Shown here piece after piece: positions 30,091 through 39,169 of a stretch of DNA of 64,000 bases. Origin of the DNA: a virus; IMG/VR virus record IMGVR_UViG_3300025929_000012, positions 46,329 to 110,328 of that record; one strand, 5' to 3'. How positions within the stretch are numbered: position 1 is the stretch's first letter; each line of letters begins with the position of its first letter. The notes beneath the pieces are model-generated. The model was not told the DNA's origin and made no database searches. It saw nothing but the letters and a program-made list of their open reading frames with translations. The position numbers and the translations under genes were made by a program.

Positions 30091-31620
30091 CTAAGCCTTC
30101 GGTATCCCGAGGGTGGGCATCCCGAACGGCTCGGCGATGTTCTCCGGCAGCGGCTCACGGCCCGCCTGGGCGAGGGCCTGCTGCGCCACCCGGGTAGCAG
30201 CCGCCGTCCCCCCCGCCAGCCGCCCCAGTGACGCCGCTGCTTCCTTCGGCATCCCCGGCGGCGCCGTCGCCACCACGTGGGCCTCCCGGTCCCTAGCGCC
30301 CTGCTGCACGATCTGCGACACCGCGTCCACGTCCAGGTTCAAGACCGTCGCCAGCCGTTCCGTGATCAGGTCGAGGATCGCGGGCGGCACCTGCAGCGAC
30401 GGGGCAACGGCCAGCTCCTGGAACAGGCCCACCAGCTGGGATGACGACTCGTCGGTGAGCGCCCCGAACTTGAACACCGGGTAGGCGGCGGACGGCCCGA
30501 AGTTCAATGTGACTAGCGGCGCTATCACGTCATGGGTGAGGGACTCGGCGATCTCCGCCGAGATGGCCTGCCGGGACTTCAGGAAGAACGCGCTCTGGTC
30601 CTGGGACAAGGCGAGGCTGCCCTTGCCCATGGACGCGAGGCTGGACAGCCCCGTGAAGCCTGCGAGAACCGATGCGGTCTGCCACGTCTCCAGGAACGCG
30701 AGCGCATCGGCAAATTGTGAGGCGCCTTTCCCTGAGCTTTCGAGCACCTCGAAGTCTTTTGCGCCCTGCGGGCCTCTTGTGAATCCCGCCACCCCGGAAG
30801 CCCGCATTGAGGCGACGTCATCAGCTCGCGCATTGGCCTCACGCTGATCCTGGCCGTACACGATCACTTTAGGCAACGACTGTTGCTCAAGGAACGCCAG
30901 CCACAAAAAGACCAACTTTAGCTTCGTTTTGTAACACCAGTAACAGACCGCTAGCTCGGACGTGCCGGTTAGCGGCTCACGGTGCCGGCCATTTACGTGG
31001 ACGAACGAGCGCACCTTCGGGATGTCCACCCAGCCCGGCGTGGACCCCGGTCTCGTGCTCAGCGCCTGGCCGCCGAGCAGGAACAACTGCTGGCGGAAGC
31101 CCATCTCAGCGGCCGTCTTCGGATCGCGGCGCAGCTCGCACGTGGCGGTCGGGCGGTGCGCGAGCTTCTCGTAGGTGACCGCGCCGTCTTCCTCGCGAAT
31201 CCGGAAAATCTTTTCGTGAAAGGATTTTCTATAGATTTGCGCTGACGTGACTTGCCCGATGACATCCTGCAGCGGCGTCTTCATGCCGCCGGACGTGGCG
31301 GGGGCGAACAGCGCGGAGTTGCAAAGCTCTGCCTCGCCGCTGTCGCCCTTGGACGGCTCGATCGCCCGCGATGCCTGCCTGATGGGCAGGGTCAGGACGG
31401 CCTCAAGCGCAGACGCCTGGCCGTCCTGGTCAAGCATCTTCGCAACGTCACGACTTGACCACTCTCCGTAGTCGAGTACCGAGCCGTCACCGAACGTGGA
31501 GAACATGCGGGTCATGGAGTCGTACTGAGTCCCGAGTTCCCCGCCGAGGATCTGGTTGCGAGTCGCGGGCTTCAGGTCGGGGAACTTGACGATGCGCGCC
31601 GTCTGCGGGTCGGGAGCCAC
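30091..31620 (-). CDS. Portal protein (509 aa)
   Basis: Length, position after the large terminase, and the pattern DGQASALEAVLTLPIRQA...PSKGDSGEAELCNSALF, then KVIVYGQDQREANA and a C-terminal DLITERLATVLNLD region match actinophage portal proteins of the DUF935/SPP1 gp6 type. The portal forms the 12-fold channel for DNA. The part 30690-31250 is clearly less GC-rich than the flanks. Confidence 0.8.
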   Translation of the reverse strand: MAPDPQTARIVKFPDLKPATRNQILGGELGTQYDSMTRMFSTFGDGSVLDYGEWSSRDVAKMLDQDGQASALEAVLTLPIRQASRAIEPSKGDSGEAELCNSALFAPATSGGMKTPLQDVIGQVTSAQIYRKSFHEKIFRIREEDGAVTYEKLAHRPTATCELRRDPKTAAEMGFRQQLFLLGGQALSTRPGSTPGWVDIPKVRSFVHVNGRHREPLTGTSELAVCYWCYKTKLKLVFLWLAFLEQQSLPKVIVYGQDQREANARADDVASMRASGVAGFTRGPQGAKDFEVLESSGKGASQFADALAFLETWQTASVLAGFTGLSSLASMGKGSLALSQDQSAFFLKSRQAISAEIAESLTHDVIAPLVTLNFGPSAAYPVFKFGALTDESSSQLVGLFQELAVAPSLQVPPAILDLITERLATVLNLDVDAVSQIVQQGARDREAHVVATAPPGMPKEAAASLGRLAGGTAAATRVAQQALAQAGREPLPENIAEPFGMPTLGIPKA

Positions 31621-31650
31621 GAGCGCCCCCCGTCGCTACGCTGGGGTTTC

Positions 31651-31935
31651 ATGACCGGGCCGAAGACGTCCGCCGACCGCCTCCGCGAGTATCTCTACCA
31701 CCGGCCGCGAGCCATGTGGGCGTACGCGAGCGAGCCGCTCTACCACGCTGAGGTCGAGTGGACGTGCCGCCTGCTGGGCATCGTGGACGAGGCAGCCGAC
31801 GCGGAGACGGCGGAGAGGGTCACCGCCGCGATCTGCGAACGGCTAGCAGGCGACAGCGTCACCGAGGCCATTGAGCGGGCGCAGGACAGGCAGGCTGAGA
31901 TGGACCGCCTGATGGGGCGGGGCGCTCCCGGCTAG
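31651..31935 (+). CDS. Single-gene plus-strand insert, helical protein (94 aa)
   Basis: TACGCT (31637-31642) is 8 bases before ATG 31651, fitting a leaderless mRNA. All-helical (RLREYLYHRPRAMWAY, AERVTAAICERLAGD). It sits alone on the plus strand between portal and terminase genes and overlaps the end of the minus gene at 31932. Function unknown. Confidence 0.6.
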   Translation: MTGPKTSADRLREYLYHRPRAMWAYASEPLYHAEVEWTCRLLGIVDEAADAETAERVTAAICERLAGDSVTEAIERAQDRQAEMDRLMGRGAPG

Positions 31936-32162
31936 TTCGCGACGCCAGTCTTCAGCCCGGGAACGCCCCTCAGAACATTCGCCGGCGTGGTCGTGTCTAC
32001 CGAATTCGGGGGCGCAAGCAAGATCTTGCCCTCGGCGAGGAGACGAATCGTGGACGCCTTAGCCGGGTTAAGCGGCAGCACGTCCCCGGGCTCCGCAAAC
32101 CAGTCATCGATCACGGAGTAGACGCGCAGCGGGACCAGGGCCGTGTACAAGAGAGTGGCCAC
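31932..32162 (-). CDS. Small protein between terminase and portal (76 aa)
   Basis: GTG start. A compact beta-type sequence (LLYTALVPLRVYSVIDDWFAEPGDVLPL). Frequent kind of small gene before a portal; function unknown. Confidence 0.55.
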   Translation of the reverse strand: MATLLYTALVPLRVYSVIDDWFAEPGDVLPLNPAKASTIRLLAEGKILLAPPNSVDTTTPANVLRGVPGLKTGVAN

Positions 32163-32165
32163 GGC

Positions 32166-33866
32166 TCACCTCCACGTGCGGACGTTGGGCCGGTCGGGGC
32201 GGCCGTCGTCGTCCTGCGGCGCCCACGCGTCCGGGGAATCCCACCCGTCCCGCCTGTCCCGGTCATCCGGACCACCGGGACGGCGACGCGACCTGTCCTC
32301 CGTCAGCCGCTCCAAGTCGGTGTGCGCCGCCCACTGCCTCGCCGACGGAGAATGAGGCAGTGAACGCGGCCAGTAGCTCTGAACGCAGGCGTCACCGTCG
32401 TCCGTGCTGCGGCCAAGCCGCTTCTCGATCTCGTCCTTGGACTCCACCGCGATCTTGCCCCCGGAGGTGACCGTCCACTGAGGGGCCGACAGGTCGCCGA
32501 GCAGCATCTCGTCGTCGGGGAGGCACAGGTCCGAGCCCGCCGACGGGTCAAGCTGTTCCCTGAGGCCCCACCAGGCCGCGCTGCGGGTGCAGTTGAAACC
32601 GAGGGTGCCTGTGCTGTCCATGCGATCCGTGCGGTTCGACGCGCCGAACGCCTCCACCTTGCAGCCCTGCTCATGCAGCCGGTCGTACACGCCGCCGCCG
32701 ACGCCGACCACGTCAATGACCGCGGTGCGGGCCGGGTCCGCGTCGAGAACAGCCTTTACCTTGCCCGCGGTGACCATCGTGCTTTCCTTGGCCGTCTTCC
32801 GCAGCTCCACCAGCACCGGGCCGTTGCGGACCGCGATTACCGTCTTCGCGGTCCCGTACCTGGCGACGTCCACGCCCGCCGTGCGCGGGTAGTCCATGTC
32901 GGTGCCCGGCCTGCCCGCGAGGTCCCACTCATGCCAGCGCTCAACCGCCGCCTCGGCCCACGCCAGGGGGATGACCGAGTCCTCATCGCCGGCGTGGAAC
33001 TCGCCCAGCACCCGGTTCTGGTAGATGCTCGAATCGGGGCCCCACTGGAGCGCACGCTGGGCGGCCCATGCCGGGTCGATCTGCCCCGCCGCTATCGCCT
33101 GGTCGAGGGTTATGTGGACGGCGTGCCAGTCCTCGTAGCCGGGCTTGCGGGACTGGATGTCATAGAAGCGGCCAGACGGCGCACCGGGCGTTGACAGGGC
33201 CAGCGCGAACGCTTCCCCGGTGCCGTTCAGCGCGCCCTCGCAGGCGTCGAACGTGCCCGCCGGGATCGCCTTAGCCTCATCGAAGACGAACAGGAGGCTG
33301 TCAGCGTGCGCGCCCTCAATGAGGGCCGAGTTGGCGGACGCGCTGGCGAACGCCGCGCCGTGGTTGAGGCGCAGGTTCAGGTTCATCAGCTCATTGGGGC
33401 TGAACGGGTGGCCGCGAAGGCGGACGTTGAGCTCCTCGTGGGCGGTCAGCCGGTCACCGCGGACCTTGTCCCAGCGGACCCGGACGGCCCAGCGGTGGAT
33501 CTCCCTCCACAGGAACTTGGAGATCTGATGCCATGACCCGGCGGTGGTCGCGACCTTCCAGTCCACCCCGGCGGCCTCGCGGGTCAGCGCGAACCACAAG
33601 ACTGTTATCGCGGACAGCGCCGACTTGCCTGCGCCGTGCGGCGAGCGGACGCATACCCGCTTAGCGGCAGGCAGGCCGCCGATGATCTCCCGCTGGTAGG
33701 CGGTGAGGCTCTTGCCGCGCCAGTCGATGCAGTCCTCGGCGAACGCTACCGGGTCGTTGTAGTACCGCTGCGACGCCGCTGCCTGGCTGGCCGCTGCCTG
33801 CCGCTGAAGGTCACGGAGGTAGCGGAGACGGTCAGGCGGTGCCTGTACCAGCCGGGTCGTTGGCAC
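32166..33866 (-). CDS. Terminase large subunit (566 aa)
   Basis: ATPase: Walker A SPHGAGKS (residues 75-82) and Walker B LLFVFDEA (191-198). Nuclease: GVDVARYG (331-338, with the metal-binding Asp) and DVVGVGGGVYDRL. The C-terminal 50 residues are Arg/Asp/Pro-rich. It cuts and pumps DNA into the prohead. GTG start, overlapping the small-subunit gene by 35 bases. Confidence 0.95.
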   Translation of the reverse strand: MPTTRLVQAPPDRLRYLRDLQRQAAASQAAASQRYYNDPVAFAEDCIDWRGKSLTAYQREIIGGLPAAKRVCVRSPHGAGKSALSAITVLWFALTREAAGVDWKVATTAGSWHQISKFLWREIHRWAVRVRWDKVRGDRLTAHEELNVRLRGHPFSPNELMNLNLRLNHGAAFASASANSALIEGAHADSLLFVFDEAKAIPAGTFDACEGALNGTGEAFALALSTPGAPSGRFYDIQSRKPGYEDWHAVHITLDQAIAAGQIDPAWAAQRALQWGPDSSIYQNRVLGEFHAGDEDSVIPLAWAEAAVERWHEWDLAGRPGTDMDYPRTAGVDVARYGTAKTVIAVRNGPVLVELRKTAKESTMVTAGKVKAVLDADPARTAVIDVVGVGGGVYDRLHEQGCKVEAFGASNRTDRMDSTGTLGFNCTRSAAWWGLREQLDPSAGSDLCLPDDEMLLGDLSAPQWTVTSGGKIAVESKDEIEKRLGRSTDDGDACVQSYWPRSLPHSPSARQWAAHTDLERLTEDRSRRRPGGPDDRDRRDGWDSPDAWAPQDDDGRPDRPNVRTWR

Positions 33867-34344
33867 TCAGCGCGCCCTCAAGGCGGGCGATCTCATCCTC
33901 GATCAGCTCGGCGGTGATCACCTCAACACGGGACCGGGACGGGGCGTACAGGCCGGTGAGCTTCGCCTCATGGTCATCGAAGCGGAGCAGCCGGTCCAGG
34001 GCATGCAGGACAGGGGCGTCATCAAGGAGCGGGTCACCGGTCACCGGGTGCAAGGCGACCTGCCCGGACGCGGTGGTGGCGTAATGCTTGGAGGTCGCTA
34101 CCCGCCAGGCGAGCCGCCGGTAATCCTGCAGCCGGTCGAGCATCACCTGCAGCGCTTCCGGCCCTGCCAGCGTGTCAGCGGCGGTGGTGCGGGCGTGGCG
34201 GCGGATCGCGTCCCCCACCGACTGCGGTGACCGGTAGCCGAGCTGCTTCGCTATCTGCCGGTAGGACAGGCCCCGCCGGTACAGGTCAGCGGACTGCGCG
34301 TCACGCTCCATCACAGCCAGGGAAGGGCGCTGAGGCATGGCCAC
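33832..34344 (-). CDS. Terminase small subunit-like HTH protein (170 aa)
   Basis: N-terminal helix-turn-helix (ADLYRRGLSYRQIAKQLGYRSPQSVGDAIRRH), then a helical oligomerisation region. Directly upstream of and overlapping the large subunit gene. It should recognise the packaging site. Confidence 0.75.
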   Translation of the reverse strand: MAMPQRPSLAVMERDAQSADLYRRGLSYRQIAKQLGYRSPQSVGDAIRRHARTTAADTLAGPEALQVMLDRLQDYRRLAWRVATSKHYATTASGQVALHPVTGDPLLDDAPVLHALDRLLRFDDHEAKLTGLYAPSRSRVEVITAELIEDEIARLEGALSANDPAGTGTA

Positions 34345-34388
34345 CCCCTCGGGCTTTTGTCCAGCGTTCAGTGTCCGGTGGACAGGGG

Positions 34389-35660
34389 TCAGGCGAAGGA
34401 GACGGGGACGGTAGTGCCGTCAGGCTGGACATGCTCGGGCTTGATCCCCGTCTGGCGTTCCCAGCGTGCCGCGATCACGTCGCAATACGCTGGCTCCATC
34501 TCAAGCAGCGCCGCCGTGCGGCCGGTGTTGTGAGCGGCGATGAGCGTGGACCCGGAGCCGGCGAAGGCGTCAAGGACCACCGTGCGCTCGCCCTTGGGGT
34601 CGATCACCGAGAAGGCCCACTCGGCGAGCGCCACGGGCTTCTGCGTCGGATGCACGCGCTTACCGCGCTCGGAGGCCCGCAGCATCCCGTTCCACATGTG
34701 GCGCAGCAGGCGAACGGCCCCGGGGTGGTTCGTCCAAGCGAGCTCACAGTCGGCGAAGTCACCGTTTGTGTCCTTGTCCCAGACCAGCCAGCAGGAGGAG
34801 TCGGACAGGCCGGCGGAGGCGGCGTAGTGATTGCCGCCCCACCAGACGTGCAGGGCGGTGGGGTACTCGGTAGACAGGAGGCGGAACGCGTCGGCAGCGG
34901 TCTCTGTCGTGCTATCGCCAGCCACCGGCCTGTACTGGGTCCAGGTGACGTTCCCGAAGCCGGGCCGGTAGCGCCCCCCTGATGCCGGATCGTAGCCACC
35001 GACGTTGCCGGTTTCCCTCACGATGCCGATCCCGTACGGCGGGTCGGTGTAGACGATCCCGACCGTTCCCAGCCCTTCAGTGACCCGTTTGAGGTCATCC
35101 GGGCTGGTGGCGTCACCGCACAAAAGCCGGTGCGGGCCGAGCAAGTACAGGTCACCTAGCGCGCTGACCGGTTCCGCTGGCGGTTCCGGCACGTCATCCG
35201 GGTCACCGCTGCCACCAGTGCTGCCCGGTTCGTCCCTGCCGAGCAGGTCCGCGAGGTCATCCAGGTCATGGACGCCCCACCCGGTGCCGTCATAGTCGCC
35301 GTCCAGCGCCAGCAGCAGCTCAGCGAGCGCCCGGTCGTCATACCGCTCACCCGTCTCCGGGTCCGGCAGTTCCCCGGTGCGGTTGTCCGCTAGGTTCACG
35401 CGGCGGGCTTCGTCGTCGGTGCAGGTGATGACCTCGCACCGTGCCGTCTCATGCCCTTCGGCCTCGAGCGCGTCGGCGGTGTGGTTCCCGGCCAGGATCA
35501 CGAGGCCGGTGCCGGTGTCGCGGACGACGATGGCCCGGTACTGGCCGAGGCGGGCGACGCTCTTGCGGATCTCGGGGACGTTGCCGCGCCGGGCGTTGCC
35601 GGGGAAGCGGGTGAGCTCAGCGATCGGGACCTCCCGGATCCCCTCGGGCTGGATGGCCAC
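34389..35660 (-). CDS. ParB domain fused to DNA (amino) methyltransferase (423 aa)
   Basis: Residues 8-100 are a ParB-like nuclease domain (PIAELTRFPGNARRG, LAGNHTADALEAEG, LADNRTGEL). The second half has the catalytic DPPYG (206-210) and the AdoMet motif DAFAGSGST (364-372), the order of N6-adenine or N4-cytosine enzymes of the beta class. It probably modifies phage DNA against host restriction. ParB-methyltransferase fusions next to terminase are common in actinophages. Confidence 0.9.
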   Translation of the reverse strand: MAIQPEGIREVPIAELTRFPGNARRGNVPEIRKSVARLGQYRAIVVRDTGTGLVILAGNHTADALEAEGHETARCEVITCTDDEARRVNLADNRTGELPDPETGERYDDRALAELLLALDGDYDGTGWGVHDLDDLADLLGRDEPGSTGGSGDPDDVPEPPAEPVSALGDLYLLGPHRLLCGDATSPDDLKRVTEGLGTVGIVYTDPPYGIGIVRETGNVGGYDPASGGRYRPGFGNVTWTQYRPVAGDSTTETAADAFRLLSTEYPTALHVWWGGNHYAASAGLSDSSCWLVWDKDTNGDFADCELAWTNHPGAVRLLRHMWNGMLRASERGKRVHPTQKPVALAEWAFSVIDPKGERTVVLDAFAGSGSTLIAAHNTGRTAALLEMEPAYCDVIAARWERQTGIKPEHVQPDGTTVPVSFA

Positions 35661-35686
35661 GCGCCTGCCCCGCCCGGCTCTCTTGG

Positions 35687-36049
35687 CTAGTTCGAAGTTC
35701 CCGCGGCCGGGGGTGCCGGGGGCGCGAGGTCAGTCACCGACGACACGGAGGAGTCCAGGGACGCGGCGGTGCCCTGCGCGGCGGCGACGGCAGCGTCCAG
35801 GGCAGACGTGTCCACCGAGGCGGGGAGGGCGGCGAGGGCGGCCTTGATCGCGTCGATGTCGGTCCCCAGCTGGGCGACGTTCGCGGCGACGTCGCCGGTG
35901 AGGGCGGTCAGGGCCTGCGTGGCCAGGTCGATCGACTGCTGCTGCTCGCTCACGGTATCCAGCTTTCTCTCAAGGGCGGTCAGGGACTTGCGGATGGCTT
36001 GCAGTTCCGGGGAGTGGTCGCAGGGCCGGCGTCCCCATTCGGGCTCCAT
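35687..36049 (-). CDS. Coiled-coil protein (120 aa)
   Basis: ATG 36049 overlaps the stop of the HTH gene. Heptad-rich helix LQAIRKSLTALERKLDTVSE and later LGTDIDAIKAALAALP, with a Pro-rich end. Similar small coiled coils precede terminase genes in actinophages. Function unknown. Confidence 0.6.
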   Translation of the reverse strand: MEPEWGRRPCDHSPELQAIRKSLTALERKLDTVSEQQQSIDLATQALTALTGDVAANVAQLGTDIDAIKAALAALPASVDTSALDAAVAAAQGTAASLDSSVSSVTDLAPPAPPAAGTSN

Positions 36050-36312
36050 CAGGCTGCCTCCGCCCGCCGTGGGCGGCCTCGTAGCTGCCGGGGGTCGGTG
36101 CCCGATGCGGTGATGCCGTGCTCCCGGACCAGCCTCTCAGCGGCCCTGAGCGCTTCGGGGGTGTGGAGCGGCCTGCCGCGCTCGTCAAGGCCCTGGGTGG
36201 CGAGCCAGCCGCGCCAGCGCCAGGACCGGATCGTGGCGGGGCTGACGCCGATGTACCGGGCGGCCTGGACGGTGCCGAGCATGCCGTCATCACGGGTCGG
36301 GACCACGGTCAC
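36049..36312 (-). CDS. MerR/excisionase-like HTH protein (87 aa)
   Basis: GTG 36312 chosen because TGTAAC lies 6 bases upstream (36319-36324) within a less GC-rich stretch, the leaderless style used elsewhere. The HTH is TVQAARYIGVSPATIRSWRWRGW; a basic tail follows (RQLRGRPRRAEAA). It precedes the packaging genes and may bind DNA at the packaging or promoter region. The frame remains open upstream to 36603. Confidence 0.65.
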   Translation of the reverse strand: MTVVPTRDDGMLGTVQAARYIGVSPATIRSWRWRGWLATQGLDERGRPLHTPEALRAAERLVREHGITASGTDPRQLRGRPRRAEAA

Positions 36313-36603
36313 CGCCCTGTTACATGCGAAATGCCCCCGTACGCGAGGTGCGCAGGGGACAGTTGTTCTAGTGGTGGCTAGTGTTGCACCTTGCTCGTGA
36401 GCTGGCAAGTTACGGCGGCTGACGGCGTGGCCGCCTAACCACTCGTCATCGTCGCCCCAGCCACTAGACGGGCACCAGCAGTCCCGGCACAGGCACAGGC
36501 AATCGTCCCCGCATGAGCAGTCCGCGACCTCGTTGCCGTCCACGTCGGTGCGCCCGCTGTAGGTGTCGGCGGGGCAGCATTGCAGCGGCTCAGGCGGCGG
36601 CAC
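36313..36603 (-). CDS. Cysteine-rich upstream extension or separate small ORF
   Basis: This frame runs without a stop into the HTH gene. Residues 9-45 are very Cys-rich (CCPADTY, DCSCGDDCLCLCRDCWC), then the sequence becomes ordinary and crosses a promoter-like stretch. Either the HTH protein has a long metal-binding N-terminus, or the Cys-rich part is a separate gene that lost its stop. Confidence 0.35.
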
Positions 36604-37717
36604 GGCCCCGGCCCCCGCAACATGAGCACGACGCCCAGGAACATTCAGGATGCCGGTCCAGGTCGGGGCGCATCTCGCAGCGGCGGCAGGTGAGCAGCCC
36701 CGACCCCCGCACCCACGCCGCGTACATCACGGCCCACGCGGTCAATTCCGGGCGGGTCATCTCGTCCCCGCACTCCGCGCACCGTGTCCACCGTGGCGGC
36801 GGCTGGGCCGGGTCCGGTGGCGGCTGCTCCAGCACCGTGAGGGCTGACATGGCCTCGCACGACCGGCACGGCATCCCGTCGAGGACCTCCGCGGACGCGG
36901 GGACCTGCCCGGTCAGCCGGCGGGCATGCCAGTCCAGGGCGAGGATCTCCGCGCCGGCGTGGACGGCGTTCCGGCGGGTCAGCACCTTCACCCACCCGTC
37001 GCCGGCGGAGACGATCTCCAGGTCGCCTAGCTCCGCCTCAGCCTCGGCGGGGACCGGCCCGGACGGCACGGCTTCCGGCACGGGGCCGGGGTCGTGGTCA
37101 CAGAACCCCGCCGCCTGGCCGTCGCACGCCCACCACCAGCCCGACACCGGGGAACGGGTCACCGTCCGCCCGCACCTCCGGCACGCCCCCTGCGCCCGGT
37201 TCAGCGGGGCCGTCGCCTCGGGGAGGTCGTAGGCGCGGGTCGTCCACCCGTCCGGCAGGGCCATCAGCGGGCCGGGATGGCGGGCCAGGACGTTGCAGTC
37301 CTCCCGCACCCTGCCCGGGGTGCCCGGGGGATGCCGGGGCGGGGACAGGCGCAGGCCCGGGGTATCGCGGACCCGGGCGGCCCACCCGGCGAGGACCGCG
37401 GACGCCTCCCGGGCCAGTGCTTCGGCGGGGGGGCTGACCAGGATCCGGGGTCCCGGAGGTACCCGGACCTTCCCCGTAGCCCGCGCGAGGGCGGCGGTAC
37501 CGGAGGCTAGCAGGGAATACAGCGGGGGGAGCTCCGTCAGGCAGGTGACGATCTTTGACGTGCAGGCCGGGCAGTACGGCTGCCAGGTGAGGGCCGGATG
37601 CCATGCGCCTTCGGCGTCGCGGGTCGACGCGGCGCACCAGTCACCTCTCGAGCACGAGCGCTGCTCGTCATCGGTTACCGCCGGAACCTGGGCCTGGACT
37701 GCCTGCCGGGGAGCCAT
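36590..37717 (-). CDS. Multi zinc-ribbon protein, first gene of the packaging operon (375 aa)
   Basis: Several Cys pairs: CSRGDWC and CPAC (N-terminal 60 residues), CRRCG and CDH (middle), then CRSCE, CAECG, CRRCE and CSCCGG at the end. At least three zinc ribbons are likely. ATG 37717 is 6 bases after CATGAT with TTGCAC 16 bases further up, a leaderless promoter. Possibly a DNA- or RNA-binding regulator. Confidence 0.6.
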   Translation of the reverse strand: MAPRQAVQAQVPAVTDDEQRSCSRGDWCAASTRDAEGAWHPALTWQPYCPACTSKIVTCLTELPPLYSLLASGTAALARATGKVRVPPGPRILVSPPAEALAREASAVLAGWAARVRDTPGLRLSPPRHPPGTPGRVREDCNVLARHPGPLMALPDGWTTRAYDLPEATAPLNRAQGACRRCGRTVTRSPVSGWWWACDGQAAGFCDHDPGPVPEAVPSGPVPAEAEAELGDLEIVSAGDGWVKVLTRRNAVHAGAEILALDWHARRLTGQVPASAEVLDGMPCRSCEAMSALTVLEQPPPDPAQPPPRWTRCAECGDEMTRPELTAWAVMYAAWVRGSGLLTCRRCEMRPDLDRHPECSWASCSCCGGRGRAAA

Positions 37718-37723
37718 GCCCCC

Positions 37724-37751
37724 ATCATGCCACCGGGGGTGACGGGTGCAA
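37724..37751 (-). promoter_or_regulatory. Promoter of the packaging and virion operon
   Basis: Minus strand: TTGCAC (37746-37751), 16-base spacer, CATGAT (37724-37729), then 6 bases to ATG 37717. It lies just downstream of the hairpin 37788-37820, at the border between the accessory operon and the packaging operon. Confidence 0.55.
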
Positions 37752-37787
37752 CGCGAACAGTTAACGGGTATCAGTCGCGGGCAGCGA

Positions 37788-37820
37788 GAAGGGCCGCCTC
37801 CCCCCGGGAAACGGCCCTTC
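37788..37820. terminator. Hairpin between accessory and packaging operons
   Basis: Perfect 9-bp arms (37788-37796 and 37812-37820) around a GC-rich loop; no T run on the minus side. Likely a terminator or attenuator of the operon coming from 48.8 kb. Confidence 0.6.
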
Positions 37821-37864
37821 GCTTTAGTCCTCGCCGAGCGCCAGCCGCATGTCGCGAGGGTGAT

Positions 37865-38338
37865 CTAGTACCAGGTGTAGATCTCAGAGGGAACGGGCGG
37901 GCCAAACAGCCAGATCGCCGCGTATTGCCAGATGAGCAGCGCGTTAGGCAGCTCCATGACAGTCCCGGCGCGGGTAGCCTCTTCGTGGATCAGGTGCCGG
38001 GCGACGGTCAGCCGGTCGGCGGTCTCTCCGTCGGCGACCGGGCGTCCGAGCGAGAAGCCCTCTTCCGGGCCTGCCGCCCAGTCGGGCGCAATGGCGATCC
38101 CGCTCTGATGCAGGCCGATGGTGGTCATAATGTCGATGAGCAGGCGCAGGTCTTCCTCGGCGCGCGTGAAGTAATCACTGAAGACCGGGCTGTCCAGGGT
38201 CCCGCCGGGGGTGTCCTCGCCGAAGGTCTCGGGCTGCGCTATGTGGGGTATCGCAAGCAGGCCGAGGGGACGGGGATAGCCCGTGCTGGCGGACGCCTCG
38301 GCGGGCATGGGCTGGGTGGTTGTCTTTTTCCTGAACAT
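37865..38338 (-). CDS. Hypothetical soluble protein (157 aa)
   Basis: ATG 38338 overlaps the upstream stop. N-terminal 30 residues are polar and disordered, then helical (FSDYFTRAEEDLRLLIDIMTTIG) ending in aromatic ALLIWQYAAIWLFG. Last gene of the accessory operon. Function unknown. Confidence 0.55.
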   Translation of the reverse strand: MFRKKTTTQPMPAEASASTGYPRPLGLLAIPHIAQPETFGEDTPGGTLDSPVFSDYFTRAEEDLRLLIDIMTTIGLHQSGIAIAPDWAAGPEEGFSLGRPVADGETADRLTVARHLIHEEATRAGTVMELPNALLIWQYAAIWLFGPPVPSEIYTWY

Positions 38339-38631
38339 CAGCGTCCCCGCACGCTGTACAGGACGTCGATCCACTCGGGCCTCTCAGGGTCGAACGGGTC
38401 CTCTTCGAGCGTCACCGGGTACCCGAGTTTGCCTCCCGCCCACGCGGCGAGCTCGGCGGGAGCGAGCCCGCGCGGGCCATCCAGCGCGGCGTACGGCGGG
38501 CAGTAGAACTGCCTGTCGTAGTCGCCGCGGGTGAGCAGCGTCCAGGTACCCGGGCGGCCCGCGAGCCGGTCCCGGAGGCGGGGCTTATCCGGCTGGCTGT
38601 AGAACAGCACGTGATCGTCGTCATCCGGCAT
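38338..38631 (-). CDS. Hypothetical protein (97 aa)
   Basis: ATG 38631 behind AAAGGA. Acidic N-terminus (MPDDDDHVLFYSQPDKP) and a compact body (RGDYDRQFYCPPYAALDG). Lies directly downstream of the transglycosylase gene. Function unknown. Confidence 0.5.
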   Translation of the reverse strand: MPDDDDHVLFYSQPDKPRLRDRLAGRPGTWTLLTRGDYDRQFYCPPYAALDGPRGLAPAELAAWAGGKLGYPVTLEEDPFDPERPEWIDVLYSVRGR

Positions 38632-38648
38632 GATTCGTTTCCTTTCAG

Positions 38649-39161
38649 CTAGTACCAGTTGGGATTGGTGTGCTTCTCGTGCCACCATGCGCCGCACGGG
38701 TTGGCATAGGTGGCCGCGATGTAGTTCAGGCCCCACCTGATCTCCCAGTACGCGGACCCGCTGTTGGCCTGCCGCGCCTGGGCGTCGGTGAGGCCGAAGC
38801 CGCCGTACTCGTTTCCGAGGGTGCCGCCCCGGCCGGGCCCGCCGTGGGTCAGCGCCTGGGGGATGCCGAGCGCCCCCGACTGAGGGTTGGCGACCGACGC
38901 AGACCAGGTGTGCGCGGATTCCTCGTCCCATAGCAGGTCAAGGCAGTGCTGCTGCCTGGCCCCCCACCCGAGGGCGGCGGCCATCTCGTTGGCGAGCCGC
39001 TCGTTGGCGGGCATGCTGCTGTCCCGCACGGCCAGCACGGTCCCGCCCGAGAGTGCGTTACCCCCGGGGTGACGGTGGGCGGCGGCGTGGCTGGCCGGCA
39101 TGTACCCGGCGGCGGCGAGTACGGCGAACGTGCCCAGCGTGGCCCTGGTGCGCAGTTTCAT
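38649..39161 (-). CDS. Secreted lytic transglycosylase-like enzyme (170 aa)
   Basis: A signal peptide (residues 1-26, basic start, hydrophobic core, ASHA-A cleavage) is followed by a lysozyme-like fold: LLWDEESAHTWSASVANPQSGALGIPQA carries the likely catalytic Glu80/81, and EIRWGLNYIAATYANPCGAWWHEKH ends the domain. It cleaves peptidoglycan. With the NlpC/P60 gene it could open the wall for lysis, DNA entry or conjugation. Confidence 0.85.
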   Translation of the reverse strand: MKLRTRATLGTFAVLAAAGYMPASHAAAHRHPGGNALSGGTVLAVRDSSMPANERLANEMAAALGWGARQQHCLDLLWDEESAHTWSASVANPQSGALGIPQALTHGGPGRGGTLGNEYGGFGLTDAQARQANSGSAYWEIRWGLNYIAATYANPCGAWWHEKHTNPNWY

Positions 39162-39169
39162 CGCTTGCC

